DNA of 49,725 bases from contig JAEXPQ010000163.1 in the NCBI GenBank assembly GCA_023446735.1, positions 1 to 49,725 on the forward strand. Direction: 5' to 3'. A program made the position numbers and the translations under genes. The notes under the pieces were generated by a model, which saw only the letters and a list, made by a program, of their open reading frames with translations, had not been told where the DNA came from and did no database searches. This stretch comes from Verrucomicrobiota bacterium. GTDB taxonomy: Bacteria; Verrucomicrobiota; Verrucomicrobiia; Opitutales; Opitutaceae. Shown here piece by piece: positions 15,592-24,185 of the stretch (position 1 is its first letter; each line of letters opens with the position of its first letter).

Positions 15592-17592
15592 ATGGAAAAG
15601 ATCACTGCCGACTCTCCAGAGTCCAAATCGGCCGACGTCATTGCCGGCAATATCGAGCAACTTCGCCGCCTATTCCCGGATGCATGGGTTGAGGGCAAAA
15701 TCGACTTCAACGTGTTCCGGCAACTCCTCGGTGGAGTCGTCGACGAGCGGGAGGAAAAGTACGTGCTCAATTGGCATGGCAAGCGAAAAGCCCGCCAGCT
15801 AGCACTTACACCGTCAACCGGCACTTTGCGCCCTTACCCAACCGAAAGCGAAAGCTGGATCTCAACACAAAATCTCTTGATTGAGGGCGATAATCTAGAG
15901 GTTCTGAAGCTCCTCGGGAAGAGCTATGCAGGCAGCTTTAAGCTAGTTTACATCGACCCGCCCTATAACACTGGCGGCGATTTTATCTATCCGGACGATT
16001 TCAAGGATAACATAAGGAACTTTCTCGAAATTACCGGACAAGCTGAGGGAGGGCGAAAGCGCGTCGCCAATACAGAGGCATCAGGCCGCTTCCACACGGA
16101 CTGGCTCAATATGATGTACCCTCGTCTGAAGTTGGCTCAGAAACTCCTCAAAAATGAGGGCGTTATTTTGATCAGCATCGATGAGCATGAGTTCGCAAAC
16201 CTCAATCTTGTAATGAATGAGATTTTCGGCGACGAGAATCTTGTAGGGACGATTGTCTGGAAGGGGGCTACGGATAATAATCCAACGCAAATTGCCACTG
16301 AGCACGAGTACCTTGTTTGTTATGCAAAAGATAAGAACGCTGTTGAGGCAGTGTGGAAGAACTCAAGTGATGACGCCAAGCAGACTCTGCTCGCCGAGTA
16401 TCGCCGGATAATCAAGAACCCCCTCTTGAGTGAGGATGATATTCGAGATGATATCAAAACATTTATAAGGACTAACAAGGAGGCGCTATCGGCCATTACT
16501 CATTATGATCGTGTGGACAAGAAAGGTGTTTATACGGGAAGCAGAAAAGTCCATAACCCGAAGCCGGGCGGGTATGTCTATGATGTGGTTCACCCTGTCA
16601 CGAAAAAGGTGTGCGTGCCCCCGGTGAATGGTTACAGATATCCTAAGGATACGATGGGCCAGCTGATTGCCGATGGGCGTATTCTTTTCGGAGACGACGA
16701 AAACCAGATAATTCAGGTAAAGGAGTACTTGGAGGACTATGAGGGAAAGCTCTCAAGCGTGATACACCTTGATAGTAGGGCTGGCGCGAACGAACTCAAT
16801 GATCTATTTGAAGTTCAGAAACTGTTCTCCAATCCGAAGCCGGTTCTTCTGTTGAAAGATATATTCGAGTTTCTGCTTAAGCCGGATGATATGGTATTGG
16901 ACTTTTTTGCTGGCAGTGGAACTACAGCGCACTCCGTCTGGAAACTGAACACGCAGGACAAAGGTAAACGGCGTTGCGTCTTGGTCCAGCTTCCGGAACC
17001 GCTTGATCCCGATAATAAAGATCAAAAGGTGGCGGCTGGTTTCTGTGATAAGCTCGGGAAACCAAGGAATATCGCGGAGCTTACGAAGGAGCGGTTGCGC
17101 CGTGCTGGGAAGAGACTGAAGCAAGAAAACCCGAGCTTCGGTGGCGATCTCGGGTTCCGAGTTTACAAGCTTGATTCAAGTAATATTCGCGAATGGGACC
17201 CGAAGCGTGAGGAAATGGCGGCGACCCTCGATGAGCACGCGGAGCATCTGAAGGCAGGCCGGACGGAGGAAGACATTCTCACCGAGCTTCTCCTCAAGCT
17301 TGGACTCGATCTGTGCGTGCCCATTGAGTCTCGGAGAATTTCAGAGGTGACGGTCTACAGCATTGGTGCTGGCACGTTGTTTGCGTGCCTACCTGAGAAG
17401 ATTACTCGAGCACAGGTCAAGCCGCTCGGGCAGGGCATTCTCGCCTGGCGCCAGGAGCTCAAAGTGGCGGTGAAGTCAGAGTTCGTGTTCCGCGACAGCG
17501 CCTTCGTGGACGACGTCGCCAAGACCAACCTCAGCGCCTACTTGGAGCAGAACCTCCCAGAGACCCAGCGGGGCCGCATCCGCAGCCTCTAG
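15592..17592 (+). CDS. Type III restriction-modification methyltransferase (Mod)
   Basis: A 666-residue N6-adenine methyltransferase. The catalytic motif DPPYNTGGDF (122-131) comes before the SAM-binding motif DFFAGSGTTAHSVW (about 436-449), the beta-class order typical of type III Mod proteins. The roughly 300 residues between the motifs hold the target-recognition region, encoded by about 16.0-16.9 kb, where the DNA is clearly richer in A+T than the rest of the gene. The ATG at 15592 lies 4 bases after the DUF262 stop; an open extension to 15496 overlaps that gene and is rejected. The protein should mark the recognition site on one strand and guide Res. Type I HsdM is excluded by motif order and by the adjacent Res. 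Confidence 0.92.
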   Translation: MEKITADSPESKSADVIAGNIEQLRRLFPDAWVEGKIDFNVFRQLLGGVVDEREEKYVLNWHGKRKARQLALTPSTGTLRPYPTESESWISTQNLLIEGDNLEVLKLLGKSYAGSFKLVYIDPPYNTGGDFIYPDDFKDNIRNFLEITGQAEGGRKRVANTEASGRFHTDWLNMMYPRLKLAQKLLKNEGVILISIDEHEFANLNLVMNEIFGDENLVGTIVWKGATDNNPTQIATEHEYLVCYAKDKNAVEAVWKNSSDDAKQTLLAEYRRIIKNPLLSEDDIRDDIKTFIRTNKEALSAITHYDRVDKKGVYTGSRKVHNPKPGGYVYDVVHPVTKKVCVPPVNGYRYPKDTMGQLIADGRILFGDDENQIIQVKEYLEDYEGKLSSVIHLDSRAGANELNDLFEVQKLFSNPKPVLLLKDIFEFLLKPDDMVLDFFAGSGTTAHSVWKLNTQDKGKRRCVLVQLPEPLDPDNKDQKVAAGFCDKLGKPRNIAELTKERLRRAGKRLKQENPSFGGDLGFRVYKLDSSNIREWDPKREEMAATLDEHAEHLKAGRTEEDILTELLLKLGLDLCVPIESRRISEVTVYSIGAGTLFACLPEKITRAQVKPLGQGILAWRQELKVAVKSEFVFRDSAFVDDVAKTNLSAYLEQNLPETQRGRIRSL

Positions 17593-17636
17593 CCCTCTTG
17601 TTTGCCCAAGTCGTTAACACCTAAATTGCTTAAGCA

Positions 17637-20600
17637 TTGAAGCGCGCCCGCCAGAAGCAGTCTGCATTGGATAGGAAACGAAAGCCGTCGAAGGTTCGTC
17701 CGCGAGCGGGCAAACGGCCCGCGAAGAGAGCGCACTCTACCGCGAAACGCGCCCCGAAGAAGAGGGCTCGCCCCGGCAAAATCACCCGAGCAAAACACTC
17801 GAAGCCCAAGGTCAAAACCAAGCTCCGCCCCAAGGCGAAGAAGCAAGGCAAGCAGGCTCGCAGCGGATCAAAACCTCTTGCCCAAACCCGTGGTCACACA
17901 CCTACGGCCGCCAAGCCTCCCGCACCGCCCGCTACGTCACATTTCCCAGTCGGCTCTATGATTTTCAAATTCGAAGACCCTTTCCTCGACGACCGACTCA
18001 GCTACCAGAAGGAGTCTATCCTCGCCGTCACCGACCTATTCAAGGGGCAGGAGGCATGCCGCACTGAGTTCACCGTCTCTCGGGAGCAGGCGGATGGCGC
18101 CCAGGACCAGCTCATCAAGGAAAACTACCTTGGTTACGGCAATCGGCTCACTCTGCTGGACGACGAAATCCTCGCCAATCTTCAGGCCGTCCAGCTCCGC
18201 CACGGTCTCAAGCCGGACGCGGAATTGAGGTCGGGCGATTTTACCGTCGAGATGGAGACCGGCACCGGAAAGACCTACTCATATCTCCGCACAATCTTTG
18301 AGCTGAATCAGCGCTACGGATTCACCAAGTTCATCATCGTCGTTCCATCGGTGGCTATCAAGGAGGGTGTTTTTAAGTCCCTCAAGATGACGGAGGCGCA
18401 CTTCAAGAGCCTCTACGCCAATACGCCCTACCGCTACTTCCTCTACGATTCATCGGTGTTGAGCGATGTTCGCAGCTTCGCCTTGAGCGGCGCCATCGAG
18501 ATCATGGTCATGACGGTGCAGGCCATCAACAAATCAGGCGACGAGGCCGAGGCGGATGCCGAGGCCAGCGATGCCGTGAAGTCCAAGGAGAAGTCCAAGA
18601 ACGTCATCTACCGGGCCAGCGAGAAAACCTCCGGCGAGAAGCCGATCGACTTGATTCGCCAGACTCGCCCGGTGCTCATCGTGGATGAGCCTCAAAGTGT
18701 GGATGGCGGCCTTGAGGGGCGCGGCAAACAGGCGCTCGCCCGGCTGAATCCGCTTTGCACGCTGCGCTATTCGGCCACCCATGCCGAGAAACACCACATG
18801 GTTTACCGGCTCGACGCGGTCGATGCTTACAACCGCAACCTCGTCAAAACCATCGAAGTCGCGGCGGCTCGCGTTGAATCGGGCAACAACAAGGCCTACG
18901 TGCGTTTCCTCGGCGTCAGAAACAAACGAGGCACACTGACTGCGCGGGTCGAAGTGGACCTGCAAAAGGGCAAAACGGTACAGCGGAAGGAAATCGACGT
19001 GGGCATCGGCTCCTTGGAGTTGGAGACCAATCGCGATCTCTACGCCGACATTCAGGTCAATAATTTCGGCACCAACAAGGACGGAGAGGAGTTTCTGGAA
19101 CTCTCCAACCTGGACCGGCCGCTGAAGGTCGGTGAGGCAATTGGCGCCCTAGACGGCGACAGCTTCACCCGTCAGCTTTTTGCTCGCGCCATCGAAGAGC
19201 ACCTCAAGAAGGAGCTTCGGCTCCGGCCCCAAGGAATCAAAGTCCTCACCCTGTTTTTCATCGATAGGGTGGAGAATTACCGCACGTACGACGAAGCGGG
19301 CAACCGCGGCAAAGGACGCTATCAGGTTCTTTTCGAGGAGGAATACCGCAAGGCCGCCAAGCGCCCGGAATTCAACACCCTCTTCAAGGACGTGGACCTC
19401 GATACTGACGCTGCCGATGTCCACAATGGCTACTTCTCCAAAGACAAGAAGAAGGTCGGCGACAAGACTGTCGAGATCGACAAAGACACCACCGGTACGA
19501 CCAAGGCCGACGACGATGCCTACAAGCTGATCATGCAGGACAAGGAGCGCCTGCTGAGCTTCGACACTAAGCTGAAGTTCATCTTTTCACACTCGGCACT
19601 CCGCGAAGGATGGGACAATCCCAACGTCTTCCAAATCTGCTCCCTCCGCGAAATGGGCACGGAACGCGAGCGCCGGCAGACCATCGGCCGCGGCCTACGG
19701 ATTTGTGTGAATCGCGATGGCGACCGCGTCCGCAGCCCCGGCGTTAACACCCTGACGATCATCGCGAGCGAACCGTTCGAGCAGTACGCCGAGGCCCTCC
19801 AGACGGAGATTGAGAAGGATACCGGCATCCGCTTTGGCGTCGTCGAGGATCATCAGTTTGCCAACATCCCGGTGTCTGCCGCAAACGGCGAAACCGCGCC
19901 ACTCGGCGTTACCCAATCCGAGGCTCTTTGGTCCGCACTCAAAGCCTCCGAATACATCAACGCGCAAGGTAAGGTTCAGGACAAACTTCGCACTGCCCTG
20001 AAAACGAAAACACTGGTGTTGCCTGAAGCCTTTGAGACGCAGCGGGCTCAGATCGAGGAGATCCTCCGCAAGCTCGCAGGCAAACTGGAGATCAAGAATG
20101 CCGACCAGCGCCATTTCATTAAGGCCTGCAAGGAGGTACTCGATAGCCCAGGGTTCCAGGCGCTCTGGGATCGCATCAAGTACCAGACGAGCTACGAGGT
20201 GGAGTTTGACCCGGATGGGCTGATCGAAAAGTCGGCGAAAGCTTTGGCCGATGGGCCGTCGATCAAGAAGACGCACTTGGAGTGGCGCACAGCTGATCTC
20301 GCCATCGGCCGCGGCGGTGTCACGGCCGCCGAACGTGGTGTGGCCCGCACCATCGTGCTCAATGAGTCCGACATCGTGCTTCCTGACCTGCTAACCGACC
20401 TGCAGGAGCGCACCCAGCTGACCCGCCGGAGCCTTGTCCGTATCCTCAAGGAGAGCGGCCGGATCGACGATTTCGCTCGGAATCCCCAGCAATTCATCGA
20501 GATCGCCGCGGAGTGCATCAATCGCACGAAGCGGCACTTCCTCGTGGACGGCATCAAATATCAGCGGCTCGGCGATGCCTATTTCTACGCGCAGACCCTG

Positions 20601-20999
20601 TTTCAGACCGAGGAACTCACGGGTTACCTCAAGAACATGCTCAAAGTGCAGAAGTCGGTCTATGAGCAGCTCGTTTACCAGTCGGACGTTGAGGCCAACT
20701 TCGCCGAGCAGATGGAGGCGAACGTCGCAGTGAAACTCTACGCCAAACTGCCCAGCTGGTTCAAAGTGCCCACGCCGCTTGGCACATACAACCCCGACTG
20801 GGCCGTCCTCATCGAGAAAGACGGGGCGGAGAAGCTGTACTTCGTTGTGGAGACCAAGAGCAGCCTCTTCACCGACGACATTCGCGCCAAGGAGGACGCC
20901 AAGATCAAATGCGGCAAAGCTCATTTCGATGCCATCGCCCAAGGCGAGAATCCGGTGGTGTTCAGAAAGGCGACGAAATTGGCAGACATGCTTACTTAG
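17637..20999 (+). CDS. Type III restriction endonuclease subunit (Res)
   Basis: A DEAD-type helicase fused to a nuclease, 1120 residues from the TTG at 17637. Motifs: METGTGKTYSYL (206-217), DEPQ (350-353), LRYSATHAEKHHM, and LREGWDNPNVFQI followed by RRQTIGRGLRICV. The C-terminal nuclease shows PD (D1054) and ETK (E1072, K1074), a normal PD-(D/E)xK site. The first 107 residues are an unusual Lys/Arg/Ala/Pro-rich tail resembling histone H1-like tails; an ATG at 17958 (MIFKFEDPFLDDRLSYQ) would remove it and give a normal family start. Both starts are possible. Gene order Mod-Res with a 44-base gap is standard for type III systems. Confidence 0.9.
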   Translation: MKRARQKQSALDRKRKPSKVRPRAGKRPAKRAHSTAKRAPKKRARPGKITRAKHSKPKVKTKLRPKAKKQGKQARSGSKPLAQTRGHTPTAAKPPAPPATSHFPVGSMIFKFEDPFLDDRLSYQKESILAVTDLFKGQEACRTEFTVSREQADGAQDQLIKENYLGYGNRLTLLDDEILANLQAVQLRHGLKPDAELRSGDFTVEMETGTGKTYSYLRTIFELNQRYGFTKFIIVVPSVAIKEGVFKSLKMTEAHFKSLYANTPYRYFLYDSSVLSDVRSFALSGAIEIMVMTVQAINKSGDEAEADAEASDAVKSKEKSKNVIYRASEKTSGEKPIDLIRQTRPVLIVDEPQSVDGGLEGRGKQALARLNPLCTLRYSATHAEKHHMVYRLDAVDAYNRNLVKTIEVAAARVESGNNKAYVRFLGVRNKRGTLTARVEVDLQKGKTVQRKEIDVGIGSLELETNRDLYADIQVNNFGTNKDGEEFLELSNLDRPLKVGEAIGALDGDSFTRQLFARAIEEHLKKELRLRPQGIKVLTLFFIDRVENYRTYDEAGNRGKGRYQVLFEEEYRKAAKRPEFNTLFKDVDLDTDAADVHNGYFSKDKKKVGDKTVEIDKDTTGTTKADDDAYKLIMQDKERLLSFDTKLKFIFSHSALREGWDNPNVFQICSLREMGTERERRQTIGRGLRICVNRDGDRVRSPGVNTLTIIASEPFEQYAEALQTEIEKDTGIRFGVVEDHQFANIPVSAANGETAPLGVTQSEALWSALKASEYINAQGKVQDKLRTALKTKTLVLPEAFETQRAQIEEILRKLAGKLEIKNADQRHFIKACKEVLDSPGFQALWDRIKYQTSYEVEFDPDGLIEKSAKALADGPSIKKTHLEWRTADLAIGRGGVTAAERGVARTIVLNESDIVLPDLLTDLQERTQLTRRSLVRILKESGRIDDFARNPQQFIEIAAECINRTKRHFLVDGIKYQRLGDAYFYAQTLFQTEELTGYLKNMLKVQKSVYEQLVYQSDVEANFAEQMEANVAVKLYAKLPSWFKVPTPLGTYNPDWAVLIEKDGAEKLYFVVETKSSLFTDDIRAKEDAKIKCGKAHFDAIAQGENPVVFRKATKLADMLT

Positions 21000-21099
21000 C
21001 CATAAAATATGTTCCCCTGTACTCAGATTGCTGTCTCAATGTACTCTTGGCCTGTGTACCGGTGCGTTTTAGTGGGGCACGATCTGGCCTGCATGATTG

Positions 21100-21507
21100 A
21101 TGAATTTGGGCGCGTTTGCCCTGTTTGAACAAATGATATTACTCGCACTCTCGATTATCGCTATCGTGCTAGCCAGTTGGCAATTCTTCTTGGATTGCCA
21201 ACTGGTTCGTAATCTTAAGCGCATTCGGGTCTTGAGGCCTGATGACTGTAGGTACAGTAGGCGGCATCTGTATGAAGGTTCGGATAGCACGAGAGCGCTG
21301 GAGTGTATTCATCCCCAAGGGCCGAAGCTTGAAACTCATCCGGCACAGTGTGGCCCAACCTGTTCATTGGGGTGCTCGATTTCAGCCATAAATGCGGCGA
21401 CGTCAGAGTTCGCCCTCAGCTCAAAATCGATACTGATACGCCGTGGGGTCTTGCTGATCGCGACGATCGCCGCATTAATCGTAAACGTACAGAAAGTGTT
21501 CTCCTAA
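21100..21507 (+). CDS. Small two-TM protein upstream of an NTPase
   Basis: A 135-residue protein from the ATG at 21100 (a TTG at 21097 is directly before it). One membrane segment is near the N-terminus (ILLALSIIAIVLASWQFF) and a second is at the C-terminus (GVLLIATIAALIVNVQ). The loop of about 75 residues between them holds several cysteines (DDCRY, LECIHP, AQCGPTCSLGC), which could bind metal or form disulphides. I recognise no family. It lies 48 bases before the P-loop NTPase gene on the same strand, and both are much richer in A+T than the preceding cluster. A membrane protein paired with a large NTPase is a common plan for abortive-infection systems; this role is inference. Confidence 0.6.
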   Translation: MNLGAFALFEQMILLALSIIAIVLASWQFFLDCQLVRNLKRIRVLRPDDCRYSRRHLYEGSDSTRALECIHPQGPKLETHPAQCGPTCSLGCSISAINAATSEFALSSKSILIRRGVLLIATIAALIVNVQKVFS

Positions 21508-21555
21508 TGAGAAAGCGACCGAACGCTAACCACATCCCCGCAGCGCGCTCGACAT

Positions 21556-23364
21556 TTGCGATGTGACTTCTATCGGAAGTTTAGAAAGCAATTTGATTTC
21601 CTGCTGGATCCGGACAATCCAGCAATCGCTCGTCAGGAATACACTAAATGGTATGTGCGGTCAGCTGAGCGGGAGCGGCGTATTTCTGACTATCTTGAAA
21701 CAAGTACCGATGCGATATCGTTCCTTGTTGGTGCGACCGGGATCGGCAAGACGACGCTGGTTCGGAAAATACTCAATCTCAATGACAATTCATGTGTTGT
21801 AGATGGTGTTCTGTATTTGCCGTTTTTTCTGAATAATAGACTGGTAGACGCAAATATACAGAAGAACCGTTTTCCTGCGTTTCTTCGTGGAGCTGCGGCT
21901 ATGTTAGCGGAAAGGTTCAGCGTTCGCCCAGATGATGTCCGGTTTGGCGAGTTCGTTAAGAAGCACCGCCAGGATCTGCTTGAGCTAGAGGTGCTTCCTG
22001 AGGATAGTCCTTTACCTGAAAAGGTTGCTGCTCTCGCGAGGAAGGAGCCGGACGCTTACTCCATGGAGCGCCTGAAGTGGTACGTATCGCAGGTTGATAT
22101 TAAGAAGATCGTCATTGTTGTAGATGATGTTGAGGGGCAGGCGTTTGCCGTGCAACGGCAGATCCTGATGGATGTCTGTCGGCTTAATCATTGTCTCCGC
22201 AACTATGAAGGTAGGCAATATCATGTATTGACGCTTTTCTCTATTCGGCCAACGACATATCGGCTCTTCTTGGAAAAGGATGGGGCTCAGTTGTCGGCGT
22301 TTTCCCCGCAGGCCCCAATTGTTATCGATAATCCGATTTCGATTCTCGATGTCTTCGAGGCGCGGTTTGAGACCGCAATCGAGGTTCTCGGAATTGGGGA
22401 GGTGAGGAATCGCGAAGCATGGGAGGATGCGCGTGATGTCCTTCGGGTTGTCGCCAATAGGCTATCCGAGAAGAAGGGGGAGATGATTCAGCTGCTGTAT
22501 AATAACAATACCCGCGAGGCCTTAGTCGAATATTCGCGAATCTTGTTGAATAAAGCTTGGTTTCAGAGAAGTCAACCGGAAGGGGGGAATTTTCGTATTA
22601 CTCCAGGGAATTATCCGGTGAATACAATAACTGTCTTTCGGGCGATGGCGTACGGAGATGGGAGAGTGTATCCGTGCCAAGAGACGGCGATAGTGAATAT
22701 TCTGCGTAACTCGATCGGTGGTGAGGATGATATGCTATGCGTGTACGTGATTCGTGCGATAGTGAATGCGACAGGTGGTAGTCCTTATGCGAGCATTAAG
22801 CGAGGCGATCTGGTTAGGTGGTTGATGGCTGTCTTCAAGTATCCGGGGTTCGGGGAAAGGTTGATTGAGGTCCTGTCCTTTATGAGGGATGGCCGGCTTT
22901 TGGATGTACATTCCGTTGGCGATGGCGAGAAGGCTGTGGAATATGTTGCGCTGTTGCCCCGTTCATTGGCGCTGATGGAGATAATGAGTGATCGGGCGGT
23001 GTTGCTCGAGTTTTACCGTGATGACTGTTACATCGATGTGGAACGCGGCATGGAGTGTCCGCTGATGGATGTTGGGCCGGATTTGGCACCGGTTGCAATT
23101 GCAGGGTATCTGGCGCAACTCGTTCAGTCGGAGCGAAAACATATTAATCACGCCTTCGCAAACGCGACTAGTTCGGAGTTCGTTAAGAGGTTCGGCCGTG
23201 AGAGTGTGACTGCAGTTTGGGTCGAGGCACTTGAGCGGACGCTTCACGCGATCTATGATCGGAAGCCGTGGCCGCAGCAGGTTGTTGGGATAATGGATGG
23301 CGTTAGGGTTAATGTGGATTGTATACGGAGGGACCTTGCGAGTGTCGGAAACGTAACGGCTTGA
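21556..23364 (+). CDS. P-loop NTPase of unknown family
   Basis: A 602-residue protein with a clear Walker A (GATGIGKT, 59-66), a Walker B (VIVVDD, about 186-191) and a sensor-like strand (YHVLTLFSIRPTTYR, about 220-234). The layout resembles AAA+/STAND or KAP-type NTPases; the C-terminal 300 residues are helical and unfamiliar, with no repeats or nuclease motif that I can see. The start must be the TTG at 21556: the frame is closed by a TGA at 21508 and no ATG or GTG occurs before the P loop region. It follows the two-TM gene closely. The low G+C relative to the rest of the element suggests independent acquisition. An ATP-driven sensor acting on the membrane partner is a reasonable guess. Confidence 0.78.
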   Translation: MRCDFYRKFRKQFDFLLDPDNPAIARQEYTKWYVRSAERERRISDYLETSTDAISFLVGATGIGKTTLVRKILNLNDNSCVVDGVLYLPFFLNNRLVDANIQKNRFPAFLRGAAAMLAERFSVRPDDVRFGEFVKKHRQDLLELEVLPEDSPLPEKVAALARKEPDAYSMERLKWYVSQVDIKKIVIVVDDVEGQAFAVQRQILMDVCRLNHCLRNYEGRQYHVLTLFSIRPTTYRLFLEKDGAQLSAFSPQAPIVIDNPISILDVFEARFETAIEVLGIGEVRNREAWEDARDVLRVVANRLSEKKGEMIQLLYNNNTREALVEYSRILLNKAWFQRSQPEGGNFRITPGNYPVNTITVFRAMAYGDGRVYPCQETAIVNILRNSIGGEDDMLCVYVIRAIVNATGGSPYASIKRGDLVRWLMAVFKYPGFGERLIEVLSFMRDGRLLDVHSVGDGEKAVEYVALLPRSLALMEIMSDRAVLLEFYRDDCYIDVERGMECPLMDVGPDLAPVAIAGYLAQLVQSERKHINHAFANATSSEFVKRFGRESVTAVWVEALERTLHAIYDRKPWPQQVVGIMDGVRVNVDCIRRDLASVGNVTA

Positions 23365-23426
23365 TATTGCGACGGGACGATTTTCGGGGCGGTATCCTCC
23401 ACCGTTGCGCGAGATCTTTAAGGATA

Positions 23427-23457
23427 GGCGGCGGGCGATGTGGAACCGCCCGCCGCC
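23427..23457. terminator. Stem-loop between convergent operons
   Basis: An 11-bp stem (GGCGGCGGGCG / CGCCCGCCGCC) with a 9-nt loop stands between the NTPase gene (plus) and the end of the conjugation operon (minus). It has no strong T run on either side but is well placed to end both transcripts. Confidence 0.6.
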
Positions 23458-23463
23458 GGGATC

Positions 23464-23829
23464 TCACGCTTGGATGCGGGCGGGGCGCATGCCCTGCGAC
23501 ATGGCTTCGGTCTTGGCGGCGTTGATGAACGCCCGTTGGCGGCTGGCCTCCGGGACGTTCCGAATCCGTTCCTCGACCTTGGCCTTGATCTCGGGGTGCT
23601 CCTCGACCCAGGCCACGACCTCCTGATTGCGACGCTGCGTGGTTTCGCTGCGCTGCATCTTCCCGAGCATGAGCTTCCGAATGAGCTGCTCTTTCGGGAG
23701 CTCCTGATAGTACCCGTAGAGGTCGGGGTTCTCCTGGATGAACCGGTTGATCTTGGCATCGATCTCGGGATTCACCCGCGGCGTGTTTTCCTGCGCCTTC
23801 TTGTCGGCGATCTGTTTAGCGAGCGGCAT
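23464..23829 (-). CDS. Hypothetical protein at the end of the transfer operon
   Basis: A 121-residue soluble, mainly helical, highly charged protein (MPLAKQIADKKAQENTPR, then INRFIQENPDLYGYYQELP and VVAWVEEHPEIKAKVEERIR). The start at 23829 is decided by a good ribosome binding site, GGAGGC, five bases upstream; the longer reading to 23916 runs through this site. I recognise no family. It is the last gene before the operon's stem-loop and is separated by about 90 bases from the next gene upstream. It may be an accessory protein of the transfer module. Confidence 0.72.
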   Translation of the reverse strand: MPLAKQIADKKAQENTPRVNPEIDAKINRFIQENPDLYGYYQELPKEQLIRKLMLGKMQRSETTQRRNQEVVAWVEEHPEIKAKVEERIRNVPEASRQRAFINAAKTEAMSQGMRPARIQA

Positions 23830-23918
23830 GGAAGCCTCCTGTTTTCCCCAGCCATTGAGGTGCAAGGCGGCTGGTCGCCAGTGGCATTTGACCTTGTTTG
23901 GGCGGACGCCGCCCAAAG

Positions 23919-24185
23919 TCAGAAATCGTCCTCATCGAAATAGCCCTCGGGGTTCGGTTTCAGGCCGCGGCGTTTGATGTCCATGACGGCGCGCTCGAAC
24001 TCAGTCGCGATCTGCGAGGGCCGACCGGCGGCGAGCCACATCCGGACAAGTGCCGGGATGCCGGGACTCATCTGATAGGTTTCCCGCAGGTAACGGTCGG
24101 CTTCCTCGAAATTCTCGCGGAGATGGGGCGGCAGCGCGCGGACCAGTTCCTCCAACGCCTCCGGCTCCTTGGCGACCGTTGTCAT
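23919..24185 (-). CDS. Small helical hypothetical protein
   Basis: An 88-residue acidic protein with helices such as EALEELVRALPPHLRENFEE and FERAVMDIKRRG and an acidic end (GYFDEDDF). No known family. Its ATG overlaps the stop of the upstream lipoprotein gene by four bases (ATGA), so the two are translationally coupled. It lies in the transfer operon just after the VirB10-like and lipoprotein genes. Confidence 0.72.
   Translation of the reverse strand: MTTVAKEPEALEELVRALPPHLRENFEEADRYLRETYQMSPGIPALVRMWLAAGRPSQIATEFERAVMDIKRRGLKPNPEGYFDEDDF

Noticed and set aside
9410..20999. DISARM, BREX or a type I R-M system
   Set aside because: No drmA/drmB/drmC, no pglX/brxC/pglZ and no specificity subunit is visible; the motif order in Mod and the adjacent Res show type III.
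21556..23364. The NTPase as a known STAND (NACHT/NB-ARC) protein
   Set aside because: The P loop and Walker B are clear, but I see no repeats, no effector domain and no NACHT- or NB-ARC-specific motifs, so the family is left open.
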